Assembly (NCBI RefSeq): GCF_005876955.1
Contig: NZ_SSCL01000009.1
Span: 1 to 64,000, forward strand
From: Sinomonas gamaensis
GTDB taxonomy: Bacteria > Actinomycetota > Actinomycetes > Actinomycetales > Micrococcaceae
Reading direction: 5' to 3'
Length of the DNA stretch: 64,000 bases
Position 1 is the first letter of the stretch. Each line of letters opens with the position of its first letter. Positions 32,329 to 40,969 of the stretch are shown here, piece after piece. Both the position numbers and the translations under genes were made by a program. The notes beneath the pieces are model-generated. The model made no database searches. It was not told the origin of the DNA and worked only from the letters and a program-made list of their open reading frames with translations.

Positions 32329-34235
32329 TGGATGCTCAGCCCCATCATGGTCGGCAGGACGGTGGTGAACCACGGCACCAGGGCGAGGAGGAGCACGCCG
32401 GCGAAGAGCACGCACAAGTAGGGCAGGAAGTGCCGGGTGCTGCGCTCGACGCTCTCCCGGCCGGTGGCCGCGGCGACGTAGAAGCCGATGCCGGCCGGCG
32501 GGGCGAACGAGCCGATCCCCATGGCCATGACGAGGACCATCGAGTACTGCACGGGGTTGATGCCGAACTGGACCGCGATCGGGAGCAAAAGCGGGGCGAA
32601 GATCAGCACCGCGGGCATGCCTTCGAGCAGCTGGCCCATGACGATCAGGATCACGATGCTGACCAGCATGAACAGGAAGGTCGAGCCGGACAGGCCCGCC
32701 ATGGCGTCGGCGATCGCGGCCGAGACGCCCGCCGAGGCCAGCGTCTGGGCGAAGGGCGCGGCCGCGGCGATGATGAAGAGCACCATTCCCGCGGTGGTGA
32801 CCGTCTCGCGCAGCGACTCCCACGAGAGGCGAAGGCGCCCGGAGCGGGAGATGCAGGCGAGGACGACGGCGTAGGCCACGGCGAGCGCGGAGACCTCGGT
32901 GGGGGTCGCGATGCCGGTGACGATCCCGGCGACGAGCCCGACCGGGAGGATCAGCGTCGGCAAGGCCAAGCCGACCGAGCGTCCCTTCTCGGCCAGGGAG
33001 GTGCGCGCGGCGCGGGCCGTGCCGCGGGCGCGGAAGAAGACCAGGATCATCACGCACAGGCCCAGCACCGCCGCGGGGACGAGGCCGGCCATGAACAGCG
33101 TCGTGGTCGAGAGGGACGTGATGGATCCGAGGATGAGCAGGACGATGCTCGGCGGCACCGTCTCGCCCATGATGGCCGAGGCCGAGAGCACGGCGACGAC
33201 CTCCCCGCGGCTCACCTTGCGCTCCTCCAGCATGTCGCGCATGGTCGTCCCGACCGCCGCGACGTCGGCCACCTTGGATCCGGAGATCCCCGAGAAGACG
33301 TACATGGTGACGACCACCGCCATCAGCGCCCCGCCCCTGATGCGACCCAGTACGACGTCGACCAATTTCGCCAGGGGCGCGGTGAGGCCGGCGCGGCCCA
33401 TGAGGGCCCCGACCAGGATGAAGAACGGAATGGCCAGCAGAAGGAAGGAATTGGCTCCCGACTGCATCCCGACCGGCACCGCGGAGAGGTCCGAGAGGCC
33501 GCCCCAGAGGATGTAGACCCCCGATCCGAGCATCAGGACGAAGGCAACGGGCACGCCCAGGAAGAGCACCACGAAGAGGAAGACCAGCACCGCGATCAGG
33601 AGCGCATCGGAGCTCATCGCCTGGGTGGCGCTCTGCAGCGCGAACACACCGGCTGCGAGGATGGCCACGATGCCGAGGCAGGCAAGCGCGGCGCGCCGCG
33701 GCTGGCGGGCGAGCTTTGCCAGGGCGAACCAGGCGATCAGGCCCAGCCCGAGGGCGAAGGGCAGCGAGAGGTACGACGCCGGGATGTTCAGGATCGGGGT
33801 CGACTCGTGGGATCGCTGGACGAGCACCGGCACGAACAGCGCGAGCATCCCGACGGCGATGCCGAACACCACCCAGTCCACGAAGGCGCGCTGGTACGGG
33901 CGCCAGGATGCCGGGAGGCGGTCCGAGAGGACTTGGATCGACATGTGCGCCCCGCGGGCATAGGCGATGGCTCCTCCCATGAACGCTGCGGTGTACAGCG
34001 CGATTTCGGAGACTTCCTGAGTCCAGGTAACCGAGTTGCCGGTCACGAGCCGGATCAGGACGTTGAACAGGACCACGCCGAACTCGACGGCGATGGCGCC
34101 CCCGACCACGCCCTCGAGGGTCGTGTCGAGCCACCTCGCTCCGCTCCAGGCGATCTCGACGCCGGGCTGGCGCTGCTCCTGTTCCCTGACGACGCCTGTG
34201 CTCTCGTCGACTACTGTCTTCATCTGCACGCCCAT
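32325..34235 (-). CDS. TRAP transporter fused permease (DctQ-DctM)
   Basis: A 636-residue membrane protein joining the small DctQ (four helices, about residues 30-185; RGAHMSIQVLSDRLPASWRP) and large DctM subunits (PVAFVLMLGSGVYILWGG, then GISGSKVADVAAVGTTM and ETVPPSIVLLILGS). TRAP transporters use a sodium or proton gradient and a binding protein to take up organic and sugar acids. The start is ATG 34235 or 34223; both have weak ribosome sites, which may reflect coupling to dctP 14 bp upstream. Downstream it overlaps the dehydrogenase gene. Confidence 0.9.
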   Translation of the reverse strand: MGVQMKTVVDESTGVVREQEQRQPGVEIAWSGARWLDTTLEGVVGGAIAVEFGVVLFNVLIRLVTGNSVTWTQEVSEIALYTAAFMGGAIAYARGAHMSIQVLSDRLPASWRPYQRAFVDWVVFGIAVGMLALFVPVLVQRSHESTPILNIPASYLSLPFALGLGLIAWFALAKLARQPRRAALACLGIVAILAAGVFALQSATQAMSSDALLIAVLVFLFVVLFLGVPVAFVLMLGSGVYILWGGLSDLSAVPVGMQSGANSFLLLAIPFFILVGALMGRAGLTAPLAKLVDVVLGRIRGGALMAVVVTMYVFSGISGSKVADVAAVGTTMRDMLEERKVSRGEVVAVLSASAIMGETVPPSIVLLILGSITSLSTTTLFMAGLVPAAVLGLCVMILVFFRARGTARAARTSLAEKGRSVGLALPTLILPVGLVAGIVTGIATPTEVSALAVAYAVVLACISRSGRLRLSWESLRETVTTAGMVLFIIAAAAPFAQTLASAGVSAAIADAMAGLSGSTFLFMLVSIVILIVMGQLLEGMPAVLIFAPLLLPIAVQFGINPVQYSMVLVMAMGIGSFAPPAGIGFYVAAATGRESVERSTRHFLPYLCVLFAGVLLLALVPWFTTVLPTMMGLSIQ

Positions 34236-34249
34236 GGGGTCTGGTGCCG

Positions 34250-35281
34250 TCACTGGCCGTCGACGAAGTCGACGGTCTTCTTGAGGAAGTCCGCGCCGCC
34301 GACCGTGTCGGCGAAGTCCGGGTACAGGGACCGGGCGACCTTCTTGAACGCTGCCAGGCCGTCGGCGCTGACGTCGTTGACCTTCACGCCCTGGGACTGG
34401 AGCTGCTTGACCTGCTGGTCCGCCAGGTCCGCGTCGTTCTTGGTCTTGAACGTTGCAGTGTCCTCGGCCGCGCTCTGGAGGGCCTGCTGCGCCTTGGAGT
34501 CGAGGCTGCTCCACTTCTTGTCGCTGAGCGCGAGCACGAACGCGTCCATCATGTGGTTCGTCATCGAGAGGTACTTCTGCACCTCGGCGAACTTGTTGGT
34601 CGCCGGGACCTCCACCGGGTTCTCCTGGCCGCTGATCGCCCCGGTCTGCAGGCCCGTGTACACCTCCGAGAACGCCATGGGAGTCGGGCTGGCCCCCACC
34701 GCGCCGAAGAACTTGGTCCACAGGGGGTTCCCGGGAACACGGATCTTCAGTCCCTTCAGGTCATCGGGGGTCTGAATGGGCCGGACCGAGTTCGTGACCT
34801 CGCGCGGGGTCCGCGAGAGCATGGCCAGGCCCTTCGTGCCGTTCTGGGCCAGGTCGGAGAGCAGCTCCTTGCCCGGAGCCCCGTTCAGGTACTTCACCTC
34901 CTGGTCCACAGAGGAGAACAGGTAGGGCAGGCTCACCGCGTTCATCTTCTTGTCGGCGGCCGCGTAGACGGACGTGGAGAGGATCACTGCATCGAGCGAG
35001 CCACTCTGGACCCGGCTCACGGCCGCGTTCTGGTCGCCGCCGAAGCTGGTGCCGTTGGGGATGACGGTGACCTTCACCGACCCGTTGGACTTGCTCTTCA
35101 CGGCGTCTGCGAAGTGCTGGGCGGCGACTCCCACCGAGGATCCGATCGGGTCTGGGATGGAGAGCTTCACCTCAACGCTGCTCGCGCTGGCGGCAGAGGC
35201 TCCCCCGGAGCAGCCGGCGAGGGCAAGGGCAGCAGCGGAGGCAGCGGCGACGGCGGCAAAAGCGCCAAGTCGTCTGGTCAT
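34250..35281 (-). CDS. TRAP transporter substrate-binding lipoprotein (DctP)
   Basis: A 343-residue solute-binding protein. The lipoprotein signal (MTRRLGAFAAVAAASAAALA then LAGCSGG) places it on the outer membrane face, tethered at the Cys. The DctP fold shows in GSSVGVAAQHFADAVKSKSN and the conserved carboxylate-binding Arg region LKGLKIRVPGNPLWTKFFG, followed by AFSEVYTGLQTGAISGQENP. The ligand is an unknown acid. ATG 35281 has AAAGGA 9 bases upstream. It is transcribed after the SAF-domain dehydrogenase gene (89 bp gap) and before the permease. Confidence 0.92.
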   Translation of the reverse strand: MTRRLGAFAAVAAASAAALALAGCSGGASAASASSVEVKLSIPDPIGSSVGVAAQHFADAVKSKSNGSVKVTVIPNGTSFGGDQNAAVSRVQSGSLDAVILSTSVYAAADKKMNAVSLPYLFSSVDQEVKYLNGAPGKELLSDLAQNGTKGLAMLSRTPREVTNSVRPIQTPDDLKGLKIRVPGNPLWTKFFGAVGASPTPMAFSEVYTGLQTGAISGQENPVEVPATNKFAEVQKYLSMTNHMMDAFVLALSDKKWSSLDSKAQQALQSAAEDTATFKTKNDADLADQQVKQLQSQGVKVNDVSADGLAAFKKVARSLYPDFADTVGGADFLKKTVDFVDGQ

Positions 35282-35370
35282 GGAATGTGGTCCTTTCGTC
35301 TTTGGAAGGTTGTGCTCTGGAAACAGTGGCATCGACGAGGCCGAACGAGGGGCCCGGAGGGCGCTTCGAG

Positions 35371-36714
35371 TCAGACTGTGACCCGGATGAGGGCTTCGGT
35401 CTCGCGGCGCAGCTGGAGCGCCTGGGCCAGGGACTCGTCGATGACGATGTCGTCCCACTTCACGCTGGCGCCCTTCGGGACGCTGTTCCTGAGCTCGACA
35501 TGGTGGGCGAGCGCGACGGGCAGGAGGCCTTCGCGGACGGACGTCTCGGCCGAGACGAGCTTGCCCCAGACTGTGTACCCGCCCTCCCCGTCGAGGAACT
35601 CGCCGGCGGCGAGGTCCTTCTTCGCGGTGGCGACGACGTCCCCGTAGAAGCCCTTCGGAGAGCCGGTGGGGATCCCGCGCAGGACCGCGTTGGCGACCGT
35701 AATGTTCAGCTCGAGGCCCACGTAGTGGTAGGGGCGGTAGAGCGCGGCGTACTGGCCGGTGGGGTCCGGGTGCCAGGGGTATTCGGTGAAGCATCCGGAG
35801 ACGTACTTGTTCGTGGCCTTCACCACCACGAAGACGCCCTCCTGAGTGTTGAACGGGATCCAGTCGCCCTCGCGGGTGACGCTGGACATCACCTCGACCG
35901 AACCTTCGCGGGCTAGCACTCCCCCGACCTCCGAGGGGCGGCAGATGGTAGCGATCTCCTCGACGTTGCCCGGGGTGAAAGTCAGGCCGGAATCCGAGGG
36001 GACAAGGCCAGCCGCGTTCGCGACCGCCGCCATCTCGATCGCAGCCTTCGTCCCATCGCGGAACGAGGTGTGCATGTAGGGGTTGAGCTGGCCGGAATCG
36101 GTGAGCTCCTTGGAGAACTCCCAGTTCTCCCAGACGTTGTCTGGGTTCATCTCGTGGTAGTGCGGGAGGTACTTCGCGCCCTTCCCGGCACACACCACCT
36201 CGAAGCCCGAGGTCCGGGCCCAGTCGACGAGCTCCATGATCAGGGCCGGCTGGTCTCCGTAGGCCATGGAGTACACCACCCCAGCCTCCTCGGCCCGGCG
36301 CGCCAGGGCCGGGCCGGCGAGGGCGTCCGCCTCCACCGTGACCATGATGATGTGCTTGCCGGAGCCGATGGCCCGCAGAGCATGGTCGATGCCCACGATC
36401 GGATTGCCGGTCGCCTCGACGATCACGTCGATCTCAGCGTCGAAGAGGGCGGAGGCATCCGAGACCGCGGCGGTGGCGCGGCGGGCGAGCGCGTCCTCGA
36501 GGGTCGGCGCGATCGCCTCCGATGGCCACTCGACGAGTTCAAGCGCGCCCCGGGCACGCTTGGTGTTGATGTCCGCGATGGCGACAACGTGTACCCCGGG
36601 GATGTTGCGCGCCTGGGAGAGATACATGGTTCCGAAGCGGCCAGCGCCGATCAGGCCGATGCGGATCGGTCGGCCGGCGGCCTCGCGCTGCTCGAGGAGG
36701 GAGTGGAGGTTCAT
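35371..36714 (-). CDS. NAD(P)-binding oxidoreductase with SAF-like C-terminal domain
   Basis: A 447-residue protein with an N-terminal homoserine-dehydrogenase/DapB-like Rossmann domain (IRIGLIGAGRFGTMYLSQA), a middle domain (YGDQPALIMELVDWARTSGF, GKGAKYLPHYHEMNPDNVWE) and a C-terminal SAF-like region (VVATAKKDLAAGEFLDGEGG, VPKGASVKWDDI). Homologues accompany TRAP or other sugar-acid transporters; the reaction for this subgroup is not known to me. ATG 36714 follows AGGAAGAAACCC. As the first gene of the operon under a LacI-type operator, it probably performs a key catabolic step. Confidence 0.85.
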   Translation of the reverse strand: MNLHSLLEQREAAGRPIRIGLIGAGRFGTMYLSQARNIPGVHVVAIADINTKRARGALELVEWPSEAIAPTLEDALARRATAAVSDASALFDAEIDVIVEATGNPIVGIDHALRAIGSGKHIIMVTVEADALAGPALARRAEEAGVVYSMAYGDQPALIMELVDWARTSGFEVVCAGKGAKYLPHYHEMNPDNVWENWEFSKELTDSGQLNPYMHTSFRDGTKAAIEMAAVANAAGLVPSDSGLTFTPGNVEEIATICRPSEVGGVLAREGSVEVMSSVTREGDWIPFNTQEGVFVVVKATNKYVSGCFTEYPWHPDPTGQYAALYRPYHYVGLELNITVANAVLRGIPTGSPKGFYGDVVATAKKDLAAGEFLDGEGGYTVWGKLVSAETSVREGLLPVALAHHVELRNSVPKGASVKWDDIVIDESLAQALQLRRETEALIRVTV

Positions 36715-36740
36715 GGGTTTCTTCCTGTTGGCGGCATCAG

Positions 36741-36765
36741 TGGTAACGGTTACACTTTTGTACCA
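36741..36765. promoter_or_regulatory. LacI-family operator candidate
   Basis: GTAAC-G-GTTAC at 36743-36753 is a perfect short palindrome of LacI-family type, nested in an outer TGGTA (36741-36745) and TACCA (36761-36765). It lies between the divergent dehydrogenase (start 36714) and LacI (start 36837) genes, so one site could control the operon and the regulator. Confidence 0.6.
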
Positions 36766-36836
36766 GCGGAAGGATCGTGACGTCAATCACCGTGACGGAG
36801 CATCTAGTCTTTCCATTACGAAGCGAGGAGGAGCCG

Positions 36837-37874
36837 GTGAAGAAGCCAGCCACCATCCGTGACGTCGCTCGCGAGGCGGGGGTCTCCGTGGCGGTCGTCT
36901 CAAGGGTGCTGAACGAGGGCACCGGGCCAGTGGCACCGGACACCAGGGCGAAGGTCGTCGAGGTGATCGAGCGGCTGGCCTACCATCCGCGCGCCGCGGC
37001 CCGCGAGCTGCAGCAGCGCACAAGGTCCACCATCGGCCTCCTCCTGGCCGACCTCGCCAACCCCTTCTTCGCGCGCCTCGCCGACCGCGTCGTCTGGGAG
37101 GCCAGAGCGCGCGGGGTGCACGTGGTCCTGCTCACCACCCAGGAGGACCAGCACCTCGAGGCCGAATCGATCGACACGCTCATCGAGCGGTCCGTCGCCT
37201 CCGTCATCGCCACTCCGGCCGGGGACAACCTGGAGAAGTGGAAGCGCCTAACAGACCTCGGGGTCAACGTCGTCTTCGTGGACCGCGAGATCGACGAACT
37301 GGAGGGGATCGACGTCGTCACGATCCGCAACGACGCCTCGGCCGAGACGGCCGCCAACCACCTGATCGGGCTCGGCCACACCCGGATCGGCTTCATCTCG
37401 GGCCCCGCAACGACCTCGACCGGGCGCGACCGCGTCGCCGGGTTCCGGCGCGCCATGGAAGCCGCTGGACTGGCAGTGGACGACGAGCTGATCCACCACA
37501 TCCCCTTCCGCGGCGACGCCGGAGGCGACGCGATCGGCGTGCTGCTGAGCGAACCCCAACCGCCCTCGGCCATCATCGTCGGGAACACTGCCCAGGTGCG
37601 CTCTGCACTTCGGAGGATCAAGCAGTCGGAGATCCGGGTGCCTGAGGACCTGAGCCTCGTCGTCTTCGACGACAACCCCTGGACCGAACTCGTCTCCCCA
37701 CCGCTGACGGTGATCCGCCAGCCCATCGACATGCTGGCCGTCCACTCGGTCGAGCTCGCCGTCGGGCGGGCCAAGGGCCTCCTCCCCGAGCAACGCCGCC
37801 GGGTCGAGGTCGACGCCGAGTTCGTCCGGCGCTCCAGCAGCGCCGCGGCCGCCCAGCGGACGCCCACACCCTGA
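36837..37874 (+). CDS. LacI family transcriptional regulator
   Basis: A 345-residue repressor. The helix-turn-helix and hinge are clear: ATIRDVAREAGVSVAVVSRV and LNEGTGPVAPDTRAKVVEVI, followed by ARELQQRTRSTIGLLLADLA. The periplasmic-binding-protein-like effector domain fills the rest (VVFVDREIDELEGIDVVTIR, LGHTRIGFISGPATTSTGRD). GTG 36837 has GAGGAGGAG three bases upstream; the frame is open farther upstream but through promoter DNA. It is divergent from the TRAP/dehydrogenase operon and is its probable substrate-responsive repressor. Confidence 0.92.
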   Translation: MKKPATIRDVAREAGVSVAVVSRVLNEGTGPVAPDTRAKVVEVIERLAYHPRAAARELQQRTRSTIGLLLADLANPFFARLADRVVWEARARGVHVVLLTTQEDQHLEAESIDTLIERSVASVIATPAGDNLEKWKRLTDLGVNVVFVDREIDELEGIDVVTIRNDASAETAANHLIGLGHTRIGFISGPATTSTGRDRVAGFRRAMEAAGLAVDDELIHHIPFRGDAGGDAIGVLLSEPQPPSAIIVGNTAQVRSALRRIKQSEIRVPEDLSLVVFDDNPWTELVSPPLTVIRQPIDMLAVHSVELAVGRAKGLLPEQRRRVEVDAEFVRRSSSAAAAQRTPTP

Positions 37875-37899
37875 TCTCAAACCACCGTCGCCAAGGACG

Positions 37900-38481
37900 T
37901 CAGTGCAGCAGCGCGGGCGGAGTCCATTTGGGCCACTGGGATTCCCCCGCCTCAACGCCATGCTCATAAACAGCGACCAGCCGAAAGGGGCTGGAGGCTT
38001 TGCTGTTGTCGTAGAACCTCGTCCTGTCGGCAACTGCGCGTGCCGCTGCAACGTGGGCCCAAAGCCTGGCGTAGCGCCCTCGGATCTTGGCCCCGGGAAC
38101 TCCGTGGCCGCCGCGAGAAGCCCTGTAGCCTACTCGATGGACCGTGGTCTCTTCGGGAATCAGGATCACGTGCAGGGTCACAAGATAGCCATGGGCAGCC
38201 GCCTGCTCAACAAGCTCTATCTTGCTCGGGTGGCTGAACACCGTTTCGCTGATGAATGAGGCGCCGACTGCAATCAGCTTGTTGCGCTGCTGCGCGGCTT
38301 CCCGCCCAGCGTCGTAGGCATGCTCGGATTCCGCATCTGGCCATTTTCGCGGGGCGATCACATCCGCATTGATGAAAGGCAGACCGGTGGCTGGCAGAAG
38401 GACTCGTTCGACAAGAGTCGTCTTGCCTGCTCCGTTGGCATGGCGTACTCGCGCAGGACGTGCGGCTGGAATTCGTCGGCA
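37900..38481 (-). pseudogene. Zeta-toxin-family kinase, 5'-truncated with no start codon
   Basis: Zeta toxins phosphorylate UDP-N-acetylsugars and block wall synthesis. Here the frame is open for 194 codons after a TGA, but no ATG, GTG or TTG precedes the P-loop. The P-loop is incomplete: ANGAGKTTLVERV remains, but the leading hydrophobic strand and first glycine (normally GPNGAGK) are replaced by RVRHA. The rest is well conserved: LPFINADVIAPRKW, ASFISETVFSHPSK and FYDNSKASSPFRLV. The upstream DNA encodes something else in another frame (see the fragment ending at 38489). It may be inactive, and no antitoxin partner was found. Confidence 0.75.
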
Positions 38482-38489
38482 TCAGCCAT
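38358..38489 (-). pseudogene. N-terminal scrap of a GH15 glucoamylase-like gene, fused out of frame to the zeta-toxin body
   Basis: ATG 38489 begins MADADEFQPHVLREYA, which strongly resembles the opening of actinobacterial GH15 (glucoamylase/trehalase-like) proteins as I remember it (PHVLREYALLADGERG). After the Ala codon the similarity stops, and the DNA continues in another frame as the zeta-toxin P-loop. The resulting 43-codon ORF is unlikely to be functional. This marks a deletion or recombination junction near 38445. The family call is from memory. Confidence 0.5.
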
Positions 38490-38567
38490 GCGGCAACGGT
38501 AGAGCAACAGTTGCGTCTGAGCAATCAGTGCGCTCCCTGTCGGCCCGGAGTCTGTTTGACTCCATCC

Positions 38568-38583
38568 GTTGCGGGTACGCAAC
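38568..38583. promoter_or_regulatory. Palindrome GTTGCG-GGTA-CGCAAC upstream of galM
   Basis: A 16-bp inverted repeat with 6-bp arms and a 4-bp centre, 39 bp before the galM start. The same half-sites with the same 4-bp spacing occur in the marR intergenic region (41477-41492), so this is probably a MarR operator. Confidence 0.55.
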
Positions 38584-38621
38584 CATTGCGCTACGATCGC
38601 CACTTAGGAGGAGGCAGCCTC

Positions 38622-39599
38622 ATGGACATGCCAGATCCCGGGTCTTCAAGGCCCGCCCTGAACGGGACATGGCTTCCCTCAGGACGGCAGCACACCATTT
38701 CGCTCGGAAACCAGCGCGCCTTCCTGACGGAGGTGGGTGCCGCCCTGCGCCAGTACGAGGTGGGTGGCCGCCCGCTGCTCGACGGCTACGCCGAGCACGA
38801 GATGTGCACGGGGGCCCGCGGTCAATCGCTCATCCCATGGCCGAATCGGATCGCCGGCGGCCGCTACACGTGGCAGGGACGCACCGAGCAACTCGACCTG
38901 AGCGAGCCCGAGAAGGGCGGCGCCATCCACGGCCTCACCCGCTGGGCCAACTGGGAAGTTGAGCACAGCACGGAGAGCAGCATCAGCTTCACGCACACTC
39001 TCCATGCGTGCCAGGGTTGGCCGTGGGCGCTCGAATGCCACCTCGAGTACGCGCTCGACGCCGACGGTCTCACCGTGCGGACCACAGCCATCAACCGCAG
39101 CAGCACGCCCTGCCCCTACGGCACCGGCGCCCACCCCTACCTGAGCGTGGGCACGCCGCACGTCGACCCCGCCTTGGTGCGCGTCCCCGGTTCCGTCTAT
39201 TTGCCCGTGGACGAGGAGGGCATCCCCACCGGTCGGGAGAGCGTAGAGGGCACCCAGTATGACCTCCGCGAGCTTCAGCCGCTCGGGGACCGGCACATCG
39301 ACGTCACCTTCACCGATCTCGTGCGCGACGACGACGGCCGGGCCCGCGTCCACCTCGCCCGCCCCGACGGCTCGGCACAGATCGCACTATGGATCGACGA
39401 GAGCTACCCCTACTTTGAAATCTTCACCGGCGACACCCTCCCCCAGGAGGACCGCCGCCGCACAGGCCTCGGCGTGGAGCCGATGACCTGCGCCCCCAAC
39501 GCCTTCAACTCGGGCGAGGGGCTCATCACGCTTGCACCCGGGGAATCACACACCGGGACGTGGGGGATTGAACCGGAACCAGCAGCCCGAGGGGAATGA
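38622..39599 (+). CDS. Aldose 1-epimerase family protein (GalM-like)
   Basis: Interconverts alpha and beta anomers of an aldose. The 325-residue protein shows the mutarotase pattern: MCTGARGQSLIPWPNRIAGG (Arg and Asn near the substrate), GAIHGLTRWANWEV with the catalytic His, GTGAHPYLSVG with the second His, and EPMTCAPNAFNSGEGLITLA with the Glu base region. The ATG at 38622 has AGGAGGAG upstream. It is the first gene of a rightward set with the SDR and a small protein. A palindrome in its promoter links it to the nearby MarR regulator. Confidence 0.9.
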   Translation: MDMPDPGSSRPALNGTWLPSGRQHTISLGNQRAFLTEVGAALRQYEVGGRPLLDGYAEHEMCTGARGQSLIPWPNRIAGGRYTWQGRTEQLDLSEPEKGGAIHGLTRWANWEVEHSTESSISFTHTLHACQGWPWALECHLEYALDADGLTVRTTAINRSSTPCPYGTGAHPYLSVGTPHVDPALVRVPGSVYLPVDEEGIPTGRESVEGTQYDLRELQPLGDRHIDVTFTDLVRDDDGRARVHLARPDGSAQIALWIDESYPYFEIFTGDTLPQEDRRRTGLGVEPMTCAPNAFNSGEGLITLAPGESHTGTWGIEPEPAARGE

Positions 39600-39634
39600 C
39601 CCTCATGCCCGCGAAAGCCGAAGGAGAAGTCCAC

Positions 39635-40654
39635 ATGCGCAGAGCACGTCGCGTCGTCGTCGTCACCGGATCGAGCGGGGGGATCGGCCGCGCGTCGGCG
39701 ATCGCCTTCGGGAAGGAGGGCGACGCCGTCGCCCTCCTTGCGCGCGGCGAGGCCGGGCTCGCTGGGGCTGCCGCGGAGGTGGAGGCCGCGGGCGGGCGCG
39801 CGCTCACCATTTCGGTGGACGTCGCCGACGCGGAAGCGCTCGACGCCGCTGCGGAGCGCGTCGAGCGCGAGCTCGGGCCAATCGACGTGTGGGTGAACGT
39901 GGCCTTCACGTCCGTGTTCTCGAAGTTCGACGAGATCAAGCCCGACGAATTCAAGCGGGTCACCGAGGTGACCTATCTCGGGTACGTGTACGGAACGATG
40001 TCGGCGCTCAAGCGCATGCGACCCCGGAACCGCGGGACCATCGTGCAGGTCGGCTCGGCGCTCGCGTACCGCGGGATTCCGCTGCAGAGCGCGTACTGCG
40101 GGGCCAAGCACGCAATCCAGGGCTTCAACGAATCGCTCAGGACCGAGCTGCTGCACGAGAAGAGCGGGATACGCACCACCATGGTGCAGATGCCGGCCGT
40201 GAACACCCCGCAGTTCTCGTGGGTGCTCTCACGCCTGCCGAACCAGGCCCAGCCGGTCCCGCCGATCTACCAGCCCGAGATCGCGGCGAAGGGCGTGGTC
40301 CACGCCGCCGCGCATCCCGAGCGCCGCGAGTACTGGGTGGGCGGGAGCACAGCCGCCACCCTCATCGCCAACGCGATCATGCCCGGGGTCCTGGACCGCT
40401 ATCTTGCGAAGACGGGCTTCAAGGCCCAGCAGACCCCGGACCGTCGTGACCCGAACCAGCCCGTGAACCTGTGGGAGCCCGCCGACGCCTCGCGCGACTT
40501 CGGGACCCACGGCATCTTCGACAACAAATCCTCCTCCCGCAGCTACCAGCTCATGGCCTCGCAGCATCACGGCGTGGTGGCCGCGGCGGCGGGTGCGGTC
40601 CTCGCAGGGGCCGCGGCCGCCGTCGGCACCCTCATGGGGCGGGCTTCGCGATGA
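39635..40654 (+). CDS. Classical SDR family oxidoreductase with C-terminal extension
   Basis: A 339-residue dehydrogenase/reductase. The N-terminal cofactor motif is VVVVTGSSGGIGRASAIAFG. The catalytic Ser is in VQVGSALAYRGIP and Tyr/Lys in SAYCGAKHAIQGF. It is longer than typical SDRs: residues after about 270 form a tail (LAKTGFKAQQTPDRRDPNQP) and end in a hydrophobic Ala-rich segment (VVAAAAGAVLAGAAAAVGTL) that could anchor it to the membrane. ATG 39635 has GGAGAAG upstream; ATG 39596, which overlaps the galM stop, is an alternative. Confidence 0.87.
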   Translation: MRRARRVVVVTGSSGGIGRASAIAFGKEGDAVALLARGEAGLAGAAAEVEAAGGRALTISVDVADAEALDAAAERVERELGPIDVWVNVAFTSVFSKFDEIKPDEFKRVTEVTYLGYVYGTMSALKRMRPRNRGTIVQVGSALAYRGIPLQSAYCGAKHAIQGFNESLRTELLHEKSGIRTTMVQMPAVNTPQFSWVLSRLPNQAQPVPPIYQPEIAAKGVVHAAAHPERREYWVGGSTAATLIANAIMPGVLDRYLAKTGFKAQQTPDRRDPNQPVNLWEPADASRDFGTHGIFDNKSSSRSYQLMASQHHGVVAAAAGAVLAGAAAAVGTLMGRASR

Positions 40655-40968
40655 GGCCGCTCGAGACGCTTCGGGCGGCCTACGGAGCCGCCGAACTGCT
40701 CCTTCCGGGGACGGTGGAGCGTCTGCTCGTCGGGACCACGCCGGACGCCCGCGCGCGGAAAGCCATCCGGATACTCGGCGCGCGGCACCTCCTGCAGGCC
40801 GCCGTGACAGCCCGCGGCGGGCGAACAGTGCACCACTTCGGGGGCGGTGTGGACACGCTGCACGCGCTCACGATGGTGGGGCTCGCCGCCTTCGACCCAG
40901 AACGGCGCCGGGCCGCGACTGTGAATGCCGCGATCGCGCTTGCGTTTGCGGCCGGGGAATTCCGGTGA
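40651..40968 (+). CDS. Hypothetical protein, 105 aa
   Basis: A small protein with two or three short hydrophobic or amphipathic helices: ETLRAAYGAAELLLPGTVER, ARKAIRILGARHLLQAAVTA and TLHALTMVGLAAFDPERRRA, ending in NAAIALAFAAGEFR. It may be peripherally or integrally membrane-associated. I do not recognise its family with certainty. The ATG overlaps the SDR stop (ATGA), so it is co-translated with it, and the gene ends 1 bp before the convergent MarR gene. Confidence 0.75.
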   Translation: MRPLETLRAAYGAAELLLPGTVERLLVGTTPDARARKAIRILGARHLLQAAVTARGGRTVHHFGGGVDTLHALTMVGLAAFDPERRRAATVNAAIALAFAAGEFR

Positions 40969-40969
40969 A

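Noticed and set aside
32430-34775. A very long open frame antisense to the TRAP permease and DctP genes
   Set aside because: Its residues are biased to Arg, Gly, Glu and Asp, as expected for the mirror frame of GC-rich coding DNA. The minus strand encodes conserved TRAP proteins.
37900-38361. Zeta toxin as an intact shorter gene starting at an internal codon
   Set aside because: A start there would omit the whole P-loop needed for ATP binding, so the gene is better described as truncated.
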